DNA of 64,000 bases from Lindgomyces ingoldianus (taxonomy: Eukaryota > Ascomycota > Dothideomycetes > Pleosporales > Lindgomycetaceae), in contig NW_022985198.1 of the NCBI RefSeq assembly GCF_010093535.1, forward strand, positions 239,348 through 303,347, read 5' to 3'. A model generated the notes under the pieces. The model was given only the letters and a program-made list of their open reading frames with translations, was not told where the DNA came from and did not search any database. Position numbers and translations under genes: made by a program. Positions within the stretch are counted from its first letter, which is position 1; every line of letters starts with the position of its first letter. Shown here in pieces: positions 21,377 to 35,500 of the stretch.

Positions 21377-22140
21377 TTACAAGGAGATCATCTTCCGCTG
21401 AGTACCCCGAAAAGGAACTCCAGATGCTAGCTTCTTCGCCTTTGCCACCACACTCTTTTTCAAGTTCTCCCCTTCACTAAGATCTTCATTATCCCTCTCC
21501 TCAGCCTTGATCATAGACTTCACCAATGCCGTCATAGCCTCCTTGATCGACTCGTTGCTAAACGCACTCAGTTCAAAGAATTGCATGCCCATTGACTCAG
21601 CCCACTCTTGCGCAACATCTCTATCAACCTCCCTCTTCTCTTGGCCAAGGTCGAGTTTATTGCCCACAAGAATGCATCCAAAGCGCTGCATTCCCGCAGG
21701 GTAAGACCTGAGTGTCGTTGTATTTTCCCGGTACATCCGCCTCCAGCGGCAAGCATCCAAATATCCTTCATTCACAATATGCTCATAGCTAGCCTTTGAC
21801 GTGATGTCGTACAGGAATATGATTCCATCAGCGTCCCTCAGCATTTTAACGAAATAACGGGGAGCAAAGCCCGTCTCCCCTGGGAGATCGGACTCTTGGA
21901 AAAGACTGGCCCTCAGGTCGACTAAGCGAAGCGACCAGGCTAGGCCATCTATGACCACGCGTTTGCGCTCTGGTGTGGTCACGGTAGGATCATAGAATGC
22001 GAAATGCCGCTCTCGCATAAACTAGTGGGTTGAGTCAAGGCCACATGGGATGTGGTTGAGAGGCATACCATGTCAGTGAAGCATGTTTTACCCACGCCAC
22101 CTTCTCCGAATATGATGACCTCCTTTTCTATTGCTGGCAT
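21377..22140 (-). CDS. Atypical Ras-like small GTPase
   Basis: Exons 22140-22069 and 22021-21377 with a 47-nt intron give 238 residues. G1 is intact (FGEGGVGKT), the switch I threonine is present (FYDPT), and G4 is GNKLD with a G5-like ELSAF. G3 is abnormal: where Ras has DTAGQE this protein reads VDLRASLFQESDLPGE, so the catalytic Gln and the DxxG glycine are missing. Residues DADGIIFLYDITSKASYEHI match the conserved Ras helix region. The C-terminus (RGTQRKMISL) has no CAAX box, so no prenyl anchor is expected. It probably binds guanine nucleotide but hydrolyses it poorly or in a different way. In-frame codons extend upstream of 22140, but the chosen ATG places the P-loop at the usual distance. 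Confidence 0.75.
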
Positions 22141-22504
22141 TGTCTGTAGACTGTACTTTAGTTGGAGGCTTGGGAGGGCCATGGGGTTGACACCAGAAGA
22201 GAGTTGAGATGATACCAAGCGCCTTCCAACGACGCTAAACCTAGAACGAGCTCTGCGATACGGGTGAATGCAATGCAACTTAAGACGTCATGCATCCTTC
22301 AAACACCCACTCATTCGCCAGTGTCAATTCCCATCTCCGCACCTTTAGGATCAATCGCATAAGGCATCCACACACCTGTTCATTGCCTGTCCCAATAATA
22401 GCATCACGTCAACCGACGCCAAGTTTCGTGATTCCCTTGGCTCTTGGCAGTTGTTCCGACAGCCGATCCTCCAGCCAAAGGAGCCACTAACACCCAACAA
22501 GGTC

Positions 22505-24007
22505 ATGGCACAAGACAATGACCCGCTTTCGGGGCAGGACAATACTGGCACGACTCTCTCACCTTCCAGCTATCATCCTCAACCTCAAAATACCCATGTC
22601 AACGACACCTTCCCTCCTCGCTCCAAAGTAGATCTCTCCTCCAAGCCGCGTCATCGATTGAAACAACAAACTTCCACAACCCGCAGTTCGCCAAAGTGTA
22701 CCAACACTACATGGTTACGCTCGTCCACACGGACAAGCCCGCCACCAAATATAGTTACATCCACAAAGCCTTCCCCCGAATCAATGTCCTACCGCGGCAT
22801 TGACGTAAAATCAACCACCAGTCGACCCCTCGTGGAGCTCATTCCCAACGACAACCTCTACGTGTCTGACGAAGACGAAAGCTTTTACGCTAAAGAAGAC
22901 GATCATTTCATCCCCCCACATTGGAAAGCTATGATCTACCGCACTTCGAACCGAATTCCTCGCAGAATTCAGCGGTATTTCGTCATCTACTTTACCCTGC
23001 TTCTTATCACGTATATTTCGTGGAAATCGTACCTGGGCCCGCGGTGGGAGGCGAATCGACAGGAATTGAGGGAGATGGATGATATTCCGCAGGCAGCCTT
23101 TGGGAGTAACATGCGGCCAGATTTTACGGATATGATTCAGGTTAAGACGATGGACGAGAGGCATTTGCCGAAAGGTGCTGAAGGCAAGAGATTAATTGTC
23201 GTCGGAGATGTGCATGGGTGTAAAGAGGAGTTGGACGCGTTGTTAAAGAAGGTCGAGTTCAAGGAGGAGAGTGATCATTTAATACTAACGGGAGACATGA
23301 TCGCGAAAGGTATAACCCCCACCTATAAGCCCTAGAGACAAAGTGTTAACACGCAGCTTTCCCTAGGCCCCGATTCCCCAGGCGTAATCTCGCTCGCGCA
23401 AAAACTCGGCGCATCCGCAGTACGGGGCAACCACGAAGACCGGACCCTCCTTTCCATCGCTGAAATGCGCGCCCACCATGCCCCACTCCCTGGCCCGGAA
23501 GAACCCACCGACCGCTCCTCCGACTTCCTCGACGAAGAATCTTTCTCGCACGGCGACTACCCGATCCGGAAACTCGCAAAGCAATTCTCGCGTGAGCAAA
23601 TAGATTGGCTGAAACAATGCCCCGTCATCCTCAAAGTCGGCCCTGTCGAAGGCTCCGGCGAGTTGGTCGTAGTCCACGCCGGACTCGTCCCCGGGGTCCC
23701 ACTCGAACGCCAGGATCCGTTTCAGTGCATGAATATGCGGACGATTGATCTAAAGACACGTTTGCCGTCAGAAAACCGTGATGGCACACCGTGGGAAAAA
23801 TTCTGGAACCATCAACAAGCGAAACTTCCTGCTCATGAACGCATGACGGTGATTTATGGGCATGATAGGAAGAGGGGGAAGAATATTATGAAGTACAGTA
23901 AGGGGCTGGATTCGGGATGTGTGAGTGGTGGGCATTTGACTGCGTTGGTGATTGAGGAAGGGAAGACTACGCTGGTTAGTATGAAGTGTAAGACTTATAT
24001 TCAGTAA
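22505..24007 (+). CDS. Ppn2-like endopolyphosphatase (calcineurin-type phosphoesterase)
   Basis: Exons 22505-23309 and 23367-24007, with a phase-1 intron of 57 nt, encode 481 residues. The N-terminal 160 residues are Ser/Thr/Pro-rich and probably cytosolic. One membrane helix (YFVIYFTLLLITYISW) follows, then a lumenal phosphoesterase domain with metal-binding motifs in order: VVGDVHG, LTGDMIAKGPDS (split by the intron), RGNHEDR, VVHAGL and IYGHD. This layout matches yeast Ppn2, a vacuolar Zn-dependent endopolyphosphatase, including the GDxxxKGPDS form. It would cleave long polyphosphate inside the vacuole. The start at 22505 is the first ATG of the open frame. An unrelated divergent GTPase gene begins 365 bp upstream. 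Confidence 0.85.
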
Positions 24008-24654
24008 AAGCGGTGTGTTAGACGTTGTACGCTGTGTACTTTAGATACGGATCGAATATCGGGCGTTTGGATAAGGACTGGAATTCGAGGAGAGACCCTT
24101 CTTTGGATAGGGTATGGGGGCGGCCGGGTCGTCTGAGATGATGATACCCTGCGCTCACGACTCTTATGCATGTGTGACGAATGCATACTTTGCGTTTCTA
24201 GCCTGATCAATTGGCGTAGAGGCGTTTGGATTAGGTGCAGCTTTCGGGGCAAGATGGATCCCCGGGCCGTATTTCTGTCGTAGAGTGTGAAGGACCCTGG
24301 AGAGGACCTTCGCACAAGTAATTCTATCAGACTAAGATTACTTCTTCCCTTCACTCTGTCGGCACCATTGCATTCAGTCCAAAATATAGCCTAGGAAAAG
24401 TGATAGTTGGGGCTCACACTCACGATAGGCCAAGACTTACATATATCTTAGTTCTACCGATGTAGATCTTCAAACCTCATTCCCATCCGCAGCAACCAAC
24501 TCCACATTCGCATCTATCAGTTTCCTACCACCAAATCTCCGCACAAACCCCGGAAATATCTCCGGAAATGCGAGCAGCAGTATAGTCTGCATATGTTCAT
24601 GTCCTCGCCCACTTCCACGCCGCTTCTGCTCCCCTCTGGCACCCACTCGCATTC
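24001..24654. other. Intergenic stretch, no supported gene
   Basis: The interval lies between the convergent ends of the Ppn2-like and CorA-like genes. The short minus-strand frames here are low in conserved-looking residues and have no domain, so the interval is taken as 3' flanks. Confidence 0.5.
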
Positions 24655-26492
24655 TCATCCCCATTCCCAACACCATTGCTCCGCCCCACTAGCACTATTT
24701 ATGTCCCCTTCCCTCGACTTCTCCCACCGCACCCAATAATTCCAGATAGCAACTGTGAGAACCGTGACCGGGACCGCGAAAGCGAAGTACTGCCATAAGG
24801 ACTTCGCAACAATGAGCTGGCGCGTGGAAGTGTCGAATTGGAAGAAGTTCATTCCGAAGATTGCCTGCAATGGAGTTAGGGTGGATGGGGTGGGGGTAAT
24901 TGGAGGGTGTGTTTTGGGGGAGAAGAGAGGTTCAGTGGGATAAGGAAAGGGGGAGGAGGTAGAAGGAGCTGGGGTGTGAGAGAAAAGTGAGGAAGGAGGA
25001 GTCATCTTACTGCAATAAACGTCCCGGGGAGCAGCAGCAAAGTAACATAAGCAATCGTCCGCATTGGTATCGCATCACCACGAACAGCTTGTGCGATTTG
25101 TAAACTAGCTTTCGCCATCTCGACTTGCGCTTTTGCCATTTCGACTTGGGTTTCCGCCTTTTCGACCTGGGTTTTAGAGTCGATTTGGGAGAGGACTGTG
25201 CAGAGCTTTATCTTTTTAGGATTTGCACAAGAAGAACATGGCTGTTGCAGACGGACAAGCGGTGAAGAAAAGGAAGGGGGGAGGGCGAGGGGGAACCACA
25301 TACCACAGCAATAGTATTCTCGTTCCTCTTCTGCATACACTCAACCTGACACTCAAAATTCTCCAACAACCCGATTCGATTCCTAAACCTCTCTTTTCTT
25401 TCCACACCACCTATCTCCAAACCTAACCTCCTCCCTCCATCCCCATCCTTATCCACCTCCAGACACCCCTCTATCTCTTCTAACACTTCTACCAGCTTCC
25501 TCGCAAGCTGCGTCGCGAACTTAAATCTCCTCTGCAGATACGCTAACGTCGTATTAAACGTAGTCGCGCGCTGCATCGTCTCCCTAAACTCGCTGAAGCT
25601 AAAATTCCACACAGTATTAAATGGATATACGTGCGAGACGCCGGTTCGTCGTTCATCAGCGAAGTGTTTCTGCTCTTCCGGGAGGCGGATTCGAAGGTTG
25701 AGGTGCATGGTTATCATATCCAGTAGGATTTCTGGAAGCATAAGCGGATGCCCGAGTTGTGGTGATGCGGATTTCAAGTATTTTTCCAAGTCGGACATGT
25801 CTATGTCAGCAATACCGTCTAGGAAACCGGTTGTGCGGCCAGTGCTAGCATGCCAGGTAAGTGCGAAGGACCAATTTGAGCCGTGGGTGGTTACGGAGGA
25901 ATGGGCGGAGCGGATTAAGAATTATGTGGAGGGTTAGTTGGGACGAGGGGGTGTGGGGGTGGGGGAGGTACTGAGACCGATTAATTCACCTTTCGGGTCT
26001 CTCCAAGAATGGTAAGCAAGCCCGCCCGATTCACTAGCGTAGGTGCGAAAATCGTAGAAGTCTTCGTGGAGAGAGAGACCTCTGAAGACTTTTCTGAAGT
26101 GTGCGGGTCGGAAGGGCATCCATCGAGCTGGGACGTCTTGTCGTCCTAGCTGACTGTGTCTCGCGAGGCTACCTTGATGAATTGAAGGAATTCGAATGGA
26201 TTTTATTATGAGAAACATACAGAAGATCAACACCTGGAGTCTTGTTGGACGATATCTGGAACTTTGAGTCAGCACTGATGTTGACCATTATAGATGATGA
26301 TATGCAGACCATTTTTTCAACCCAATCATCAATCCCACAAATATCCATCCCAACCACCTCAAGCTCCGCAGTCTGACCAGCATTGTAGCTAAGGGTGAAA
26401 AACTTCCATTCCTCGGCTTTGCAGCATTCGCTCTCGTTCTCATCCATCAGCCTCCCGTACAACTGGGCGAAAGGATCGAAATTTGAATCCAT
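24655..26492 (-). CDS. CorA-like membrane protein (GMN motif), possibly damaged
   Basis: Fungal CorA-like protein. Supported pieces are: ATG 26492 to 26234 (MDSNFDPFAQLYGRLMDENE), a 61-nt intron, then an exon from 26172 (ARWMPFRPAHFRKVFRGLSL, SNWSFALTWHASTGRTTGFL, HPLMLPEILLDMITMHLNLR), an intron near 25300-25210, a helical segment with a QVEMAKA heptad repeat, helix 1 (TIAYVTLLLLPGTFIA), a 146-nt intron (25010-24865), then AIFGMNFFQFD and helix 2 (YFAFAVPVTVLTVAIWNYWV). GMN at the end of helix 1 is the CorA selectivity signature. The oddity is in exon 2: the frame continues across 25980-25900 but meets two TAA codons, and no AG acceptor exists to splice them out, so this may be a lesion or error. 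Transport substrate is unproven. Confidence 0.65.
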
Positions 26493-26569
26493 AATATCCC
26501 AACGTACACTAGAAAACAAGAGTAGGATAGATCAACGCTAAAAGCAAATGATATACATCAATCATAGTG

Positions 26570-29500
26570 AGCAATTTTACCGACCGGTACAGTAGGCATC
26601 AATGGAGGGCTTATCGAAGCTGAAGAAGTTGGCAATGACGAGCAGATTAGCCTTCCTTTCCAGGAAGAAGGGGGCTAGTCCTAATTAGGAATGATTACGT
26701 AACAGCTCGCTTACGCGCACGGCCGCCACAATAAACAATCTAACCAACCCAGCTTCACATCTCCTCCTGCCACGCCCACCAACCCACCTAACTAGGGCAG
26801 TGCGACCTTACTAGCTAATCCTAAACTGCTAAGGACACTACAGGTACACATCTTACCCTATCTGCACGTTTTAGGTTAAAATCTAATTAGAACAGCCTCT
26901 AACACCCTTTACTTACTTCTAACGCAGCAGATTGTGTCTAATAACACTATAATAATACTAAATAACAACTAGTTATAACTTAATAATAAGCCTTTATTAC
27001 TAAAAATTAATACTAAGGTTATTATTAATTTCTAAGGTAAAGGCTTAACTAAAAGCTAAAACCTCTTAGCTAAAAAGGCTAGTGCTAATAGTAATAGTAA
27101 GTTTTACCTTACACATGTTATAATCTAGGGCTAATTAGGAAAAATAGAGGCGCTAGACAATAACAAACCCACCCTATTAAATAACATGTTATTAGGACCT
27201 ACCTTTTTACCTTCTGTGCCTAATACGTCTTAACTAGAAGACACGTAGTCTTGCCTAAGTCTAATAGCATTATAGGCAGGACTAAACTAGACAGTGCCTG
27301 CCCACGCCTTTAGCCAGACTAGACTAGACAGCTTGCAGAGCAGCTAAGATTAGAGCTAGTAATAGTATAGTAAAAGTGTAAGTAAATCTAGATTAATCTA
27401 GATTAATATAACTTAAAAAAAAATTAAACTAATAATATCTTTTTACAGCCTACCTCTACTTATATCTAACTTATATCTAGCTATAGAGAACATTAGCAGT
27501 AATTTACCTGTTAGCTAAGTTGCAGACTATATCTGCTACTGCAAGGTCTATATCTGCAGGCCTAGAGTTAATATCTGCAGGCTTAGGGTCTGTACTAGAA
27601 CACCTAGTAGCCTTAATATAAAGCACCTCTGTTTGCTTTAGGCAGACTGTACCCTTTCTAGCAGCAGTTTATGCCACTATATTCCTAGTATAGACATTAC
27701 AGATATAGCATAGGTTAGGCCCTACCTGCTCTAACCCTAATTATTTTGCTTTATTAGATAGATTTAGCTAAAGCTAGGTTAAAGCTAACTAAAGGTAAAA
27801 AAAAAAGAAAGATTATACTTTAGCCTAAACTTTTAAGTAGTAAATTTAAGTAGTCTAACTTTTCTATAAAAAACACTAATTTATATAAAATTATTAATCT
27901 AAAGCTGCTATATAAAGGGGTCTAGACTGCTGTAAAGATAATAGGACTCTCTAGGCGCCTAATAGACTCTAAGTTTATAAAGGATTTAAATGTAAAAGTT
28001 ACAACAGCCTATTTAAAGTTAGTTAAGATGCAAATAAATTAGATTATTATAGTGTGTACATAAGTTAATCCTCTTTAGAACAGCTTTAACTTAGTTTTAA
28101 TTAAAGTCACACGCCCTAAAGCAGCTAAGGCACTAGTAGCCTTTATAGTAGGTTAGATCTTACAGGATCTCTACTAGAAATGCTTAAAGAAAAATAGTAA
28201 GTTTATCTACTATGTATATGTCTCTAACTATTTTAGCTATAGTTGTGCAAATTATTACTATAGTGCAAAAGGTAAAAGTTATAATTTTTAAAGTAAGTTA
28301 TTCTTTTTCTAAATAAGATATACTTAGATACTAACATATATTAGCAGATTAAACTAAATTTATTAAATAAAATAAAGTCTATTAGCTAAAAAAAAAGAAA
28401 GCAATGCCTAAAGATATTACTACCTCCCTAAAAAGCATCCCTACTCTGTAGAAAAGTCTAGCTGTGCTAACATCCACTCTAACACTAAAAGGGCCTAGAT
28501 TAGCTTTAACTAAGGCAGATCTAAGCCCCTAAAAAGCTACTTTAGTTTTAATCTATAATAAACCTACTATTCCTTATAATCTAGTTATAGCCTTTATAAT
28601 TAACTTGTTTAGTCACTAAGTTCTAAAGACTAGGGCCTAGCCTATACAGCAAAATATGTACACAGCTCTACTAATTATAATTAAGTTATTCTAAGAAGTA
28701 ATTTTTATAGATAATAAATTACTACAGTCCTAGTTTAGTTAGGTCTAGGACTAGATTAAAAATATAATAGAACTTATAACAGATAAGTGCATAGAACTTA
28801 GTAAGGTAATGCAGTCCCTATTATCCTAGTTTAACATAGTAGTAGATGTTAGCATAGCTTTTAATGCTAAAAAGGGCCTAGCTAATAGTAATAAAAAAAA
28901 AGTAAAAAAGCCTATAGACAACACTAACATAGCTAAGAGTTAATCTAAAAAAGATAAGGACTTAGAAAATACTAATAATAAAAAGTTTATAGCTACTAAT
29001 AACATAAAGGTTTCTACTAACACTTCTTTAAGTTCTAACTTTCTATTTATTAAAAAAGTTAAGACTTAATTAGCTATAAAATAATCTTATAATAAACACT
29101 TAATCTAGTTAGAGTTAAGTAATATTAGGAAAAAAAAAGTTAAGACTGCAGCAAATAATCTAGGCTACACTAATATAACTGTCCTTATAAAAAGCACACT
29201 AAAGAAAAGGAAATTTTTTAAAAAGTGTAAGCATAGGCTTAATAATTATTAGTATCTTTTTTAGACTAATTAAAGTAGACCCTAAAAGCATTAGGTAGAG
29301 TTAGTAGGGTTACTTTTAGTTTACTAGGTTTAGATAGTTAGTTTATTTTTTAGATAGATGTAAGTTAGTGTAGCAGCAGTTTACTCTAGCACTACACCTA
29401 CTAACGCTTTCCCTGCTAGAGTTAACAGATTAACCTTATAATAATATACTTACTATATAAAGAATAGCGTTTATAATCTTATAATAGGTAGCTAATATAA

Positions 29501-32500
29501 TTAGATTATAGGCTGCACATAACTATTCTTATAATAGATATAAAGTAAATTAGTAGCTATATATTATTAAGACCTTTAAAAAAATAATGCTAAAGCTTAA
29601 GACCTTAAACACCTATAAACTTTCTTAACTTCTTAGGGTAAGTAGTATCTTTATTAATTTAATTAGTAAAATATTTTTTTTACTTTTAATATTAATTATC
29701 TGCCTTTTTTTTCTAACTAGACTAGTGCTAATAAGCCTAATCTATGCGCCTAATTACCTAATAACAGATCTACACTAATTAGAGATTCTGTAACATGCTA
29801 CTATTATAGTAGCTTGTAAAAGAAAGAGGAGCAAGACTAAATATTAACTTTATTAAAAGTAAAAAAGTATTTTTATACTTTAGCTTATAATTTTCTAGTA
29901 ATAACTAAAGATGTTATGCTAATAGATAATATATAGAGCATTTAAGATTATAATAAATCTAGAGTATAATTAGAAAAGATTAAAGACTAGTTAAGATAAC
30001 ATACTTAATAAACATTAAGCTAAACCTAATAAGAAAAGTTTTCTAATGTGTACTATTTTTCTAACCTTACACGCCTATGCCTTAGCTAAAGAGTATGCTA
30101 GAAATAAAAGTTAGGCTTAGAATATAGGTCTTCTAGTTTAACTACTTTAGTATTATAAAACATAAGCCTTAGAAGCTTTATGTTATAGTTCTATATATAA
30201 AGCAGATAGAATTAGGTAGCATCTAGTAGATCACCTACTACCTAACCATAAACTAGTCCATCCTAGAGCGGCCACTCCTAGACAACAGTAAAGGGGAACT
30301 ACATCTAGGACTAAAGCCGCCCTAGATAGGGCAGGTAGAGGCTGTAGTAACAGCCCTACTAACACTAATTTATTACACCCCTATTATTAACAAAAGGCTA
30401 GTCTAGGTTGTAGTTAAAGTTAAAAAAGAGAATATTATACTTAAGTAAAATAGTAAAAAAATAATAAAAGTTTTAGTTTTATAAGAAAATTAGCTTATAT
30501 AATAAAGTAGCATAAAAGTAGCTTATGTTAAGGTAGGTGTAGCTAATACTTCTCTTCTCTTGTCTAGTTAGACTATAATTAATGCAGGTAAAGTAGGTAG
30601 TTATAATGTAATGCTAATTAAGCATCTCTTAAACAAATGTTTACTACTTAATACTTAGCATAACAGCTACAGGCCTAATAGGCTCTTTATGTACAAGAAG
30701 GTTAGAAGGCAAAATAGCCCTAGCAGATATGTACATAAAGAGTAACATAGCAAGCAGATAGAAGGCAAAATAATAAAAAGTATAATATAGTAGGTAAGAA
30801 GTAAAAAGAAAGTATTATAGTAAATTAAAAGAGATTAAACCTAATTTAAGAAGGCTAAGGCTAGATCTGTTATTACATAAAGCTAAAACTAGATTTCTAG
30901 AGGCACTGCCTAAAATAGGATAGCGCAGGACTAATATAATTATAATAAAAGCAGACGTTACTAATAGGGCAAATATATAGTAGCAGGGCAGAAATGTACA
31001 TGCACTGTACAGAGCAGTCTATAAAATAACCTTAGAATACATAATATTAACTACCTTACTTATTAAACTAGGCAGAATTAGAATAGAGATGCTAGATACA
31101 GTAGTAACACATAAAAGGGCTACATATAACTAGCTATAAGTAAAGATAGAATGTTGTAGGTTAACACTAATAATCTTAAGCAACTAACCTTATAACTTGT
31201 TAATAGACATAGTAAAACAAAGTTAGACTAGAATCTAATACTAAATAATTAAAAAAGGTAAAGCATTATTATTCTTAGACACTAACTTTACGCGCGTAAT
31301 TATTTAAATCTAACTATTAAACTTACTGCTAAGTATTCTACTAATAAAGAAAGGCGCTGTCTGGCTAACAGTAGTGACTATAAGACGTGTGCTGTTACAC
31401 AATCCTTGCCCTAGATCTAGATTGCGCAAGAGCATAATAGAAACACTAACCTTTAGTTATAAAGTAGACAGAGGAAGGCTAGGCAAATTAAAGCTCTAAA
31501 GTAGGTCCTTTAGTAGTTAATTAATTCTGTCTAAAAAAAATTAGTAAACCTTATTAGTAAAGTAGAATTTTATTACAACACCTTTAAAGCGCTTAAATAG
31601 AAAGTTATTTAGAGAATTAATAGTGTTATTCTAGACTGCTAATATACACCTTTACTTTAATAAAGAAGTATAAACTTCTAGATTAGTAGGTTTCTAAAGT
31701 AAATTAAGTAGATAGATGTAGGAATAGAATGCAGATATAGACTAAAACTACTAGATTCTAGAAAGAAGCGCAATAGACTTTTTATTACACCTAGCTAAGT
31801 CTAATATCTACTAAGTATATTCTTAGTTAGCAGGTCCCTGCCTTATCTTTATATTCTCTGTTAGCTGTAGAACAGTAAAGTATAGCTATAAATAAGAGTT
31901 CTAAAGGCAGGCTTATACAGTCTGTAACCTTCTACTGCGCAAAACAACAGGAAGGATCTAGGCAAAGTCCCCTTCTAATAGCACTAGAATACCTCTAAAT
32001 AGGGAGTTGTTCTTTATAATATTTTATAGTGTATAGTTAACTGCTTTAAAGCAGTACTAGTGCTGCATTAGGACTTTATCCTATATAATTAAATCTGTCT
32101 AACAAATAAGGTCTGCAGTAGGAGAGTTTACATGCATAAAGCAGGTAGATCTGTTTTTAATATTAATAAGTATCTTAAACTAATAATAAGCAGTGCAGCT
32201 GCTAGGAAAGAGAAGCGCAGCAATACTAGACAATGCTATGCACAAAACAATCTTGCGTTAGGTCTAAAAATAAGTGTAAATAGTCTTATATAAAAAGGTC
32301 TTTCTAGTTTTGCTAGGGCCCTAAATAAAGTAGCAACTAAATTATAGCATAGTAAGGATAGACTAAGTAATAGCATAAAAAACTTCTAGTTAGGCCTTAT
32401 TTAGCTTGTTATACGCATTAGTATAATTAAGATCTTGCTTTACAGCGTTGTAATTAAGCTGCTTAGCAACTAATAGATTAATAGCCTCCTACACTTAATA

Positions 32501-35500
32501 TCTCTATAGTATAAGTATATTAAAATTAAAAAGGTTCTTTTTAAATAACTTAAGCATAGCCTAGTTAATTAGCTATAAGCATAGATCCTTTACAGAATTA
32601 GTAATACTAGGGGGCAACACTATTTATTCTAAGCAGAGGGGCAGGTTGTTAGATAGATGTTAGAAGAACTTATTCTATAACACTATAAAATTACCTACAT
32701 TTCTAAAGACTAAGGCCTAGAGAAAGACATAACATAACTTAAAAGTAAGTGCTAAATGCTAAAGCTTAAAAAATATATACTACTATAATTTATCTTTAAC
32801 TAAGAGATTAAGAGCTAAATAGGTGTCTTTAAAAGTAGGTTAGATCTAACTATTAACTATACAGAGATGTTTAAAACTAATTGCGCCTAGAATTTATGTA
32901 AAAAGCATTCTAAAATAAAAACACTCCCTAAAGGAAGAACTACAGAAGTAGACACAACTAATAAAGTACTAATTATGTTAGAACTAAGTCTATTTACTAC
33001 TATCTTTCCCTAGATTCTAATAATACTAGGTTAGAAAGTTCTAGTAAAGAAGATTACACTTATTTATATAAAGAGCATTATACTCTAACTATTTTATTAA
33101 TAATAATTTTTTCTGTTTAACTGCAATCTCTACCTATTTAGCACTGTCCTTATTATAAAAGGTGACTATATGCTGTCTTAGTAAATGCACTACTAATTAA
33201 ATAACAGAAGGCTTCTTCTTATAAACTTTAAACTCTATTAATTGCTAAACAGCCTTAGTTAGTCTAATATAGCGCATGTTTAGATACTAGGCAACTTTAT
33301 CTTCTTACTAGATACAGATAACAACCTAATTAGTGCCCTTATAGATATACTTATGTATATATTTAACTAACTTTATAGAGGCACAGACCTCTACATTAAC
33401 ATGTGCGTTGTACTTATGTAAAAGGTATAGACTATAAGGCACTACTTAGTAATTATTAACTATAATGTCTTAACTATAACACTTTACAACCTAAGTTAAA
33501 CTAAGTTAACACTAATATATAAGATAACTGTCTCTACTAACTAAAGTCTTATTAGTGTATTTCTTTAGAAATTGCTTCTAATAGGTTGCTTAGAGAGAAC
33601 GCTCTGTAGTCTGTATACAGGGCATGCTAGGATTTAAGGTTCTACATAGCCTATAAACTATAGTAGTTTTAATAATGTTACTTAAAACTCTATCTAGATC
33701 TTAAGCCTTTATAAGAAGCTTAGCCTATATAACCTAATTAATAAAGTTTAGATTAAGGAACTAATTATAGTAATTATAACATAGAAAGAGTAAAATGTAA
33801 GCATAAAATAAACCCTACTTCTAGTACTTAATAGTATACATAATACTAGTATACTAGCTAAATACATAGTTAGTTTAGAGGTCTGTAAGGAGGGAGTTAA
33901 GACGCAGCTTAAAAACGCGCGCAACTAGATCTAGCTAATCTAATAGCTAAAAGGACGTACTAATCTCCTGCTCTAACTCCAGCTATTTAGGATTAGCAGT
34001 AAAAGTAATAAACAAAGTAGGTTAACTAAGCTTTTAAATAATAGCTATAAAGTTCTAATAATACTATGTAATAAAGTAACTGCTGCTAATGTAACTTAAA
34101 GAAAGAATAGTCTAAATCCTAACTAAATTAGCCTAAAAGTTGTCTTAATCTAATGCATTACACACTTCTTAATATAAATTAGCATGTAACTGTTTTTAAT
34201 TTACTATAATCTACTATAACTTTCTCTGTTTACACTAAGCCTAGTAGTTAATAACAAATTACTAGAATAACAGACTATAATTAAAAAGCATAATAAGACT
34301 ACTACACTAAAAAAATAAGTAGAATTAGTAATACTTAAAATTAGTTAAAGTATCCTAAGTGCAAGACATGCATAAAGTACACAGCTGTAAACTATAGTAA
34401 AACCTAAAGGTACTCTATAAAAACATTAAAATGTAGTAGAGAAGCTAATATGCTGCATGTGTATGTTTAATTCTTTAGTATAAAGACTAACAGTATTTTA
34501 GATTAGGGCTAAGTTAGTAGTAAAAAATAAGATTTTAGTTATAATCTTTAACTAGCTTATTATAAACTAGAGTAGCAATCTTCTTAGTAATAAGTAAGTT
34601 CTCTTAATGTTAATTAGCCCTAGCCTGCATAATTAACTATAGTTATAAATTAAAAGTAATCTATAATTCCTTATCTTGCTTATAAGCTTACTGCAACTAC
34701 TTATGTGCAGTTTTGTATATTTTAATCTAAAGATTATTATAATCTGTCTTAACTATCTGTAGCAGCTGTGTAAGTATAGTTAGATTAAGACTACTATTAG
34801 CCTAATGCCCTATACGCGCACTGTTAGCCTAGGCAGGATTGTAAAAGTACAGCTGTGCGTAAAAAGGGACGTCCCCCTTAGCAGGCTCTAATAGGCTGTG
34901 CATATAGTACATCTCCCCTATAATCTAAAAAACTTTTACGCCTATGCTACACACACCTTAATTTGTTTATTTATAGTTAGCTAACATAAAAGCTAAAGCT
35001 GTGTTATATAATTAAAGATACTTCTAAAAGGATCTGCTAAGTAAGTGCCTACCCTGCAAAAGACAACACAGGAATAGAGGTAGATCTAGAAAGGTTAGAA
35101 GGTTAATATCACTTATTAGGCAATATATAGAGTACTAAAGAGAATCTGCCTAACTCTTATTAACCTGCTCCTTAGGCTAGTAAAAGGCACTACAGTTAAA
35201 ACAGCTGCTTATAAGATTTTACATTAAACTAAAGTTAATAAGAGTAATATAGTCTATAGTAGTAATAATATATGCCTTTAGTAAATTATTTTATAAAAGA
35301 CTAGCCTTTAGTTACTTCTAATCTCTACACATAAATAAAGATAAAGCAGGCTAATCTAAAGTATGTTAAAAGGGTAGAGATTAAACAGGTCTTTATAAGG
35401 TTAGCTATATATTATAATAATGTATATATATAGACAGCGTAGAAGAAGTAGAAGTTAGTGTAAAGGACTTAAAAGGGGTTAATTATATATTACAATAGAT

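Noticed and set aside
23363..23677. Minus-strand frames opposite the phosphoesterase domain
   Set aside because: Antisense shadows of the Ppn2-like second exon.
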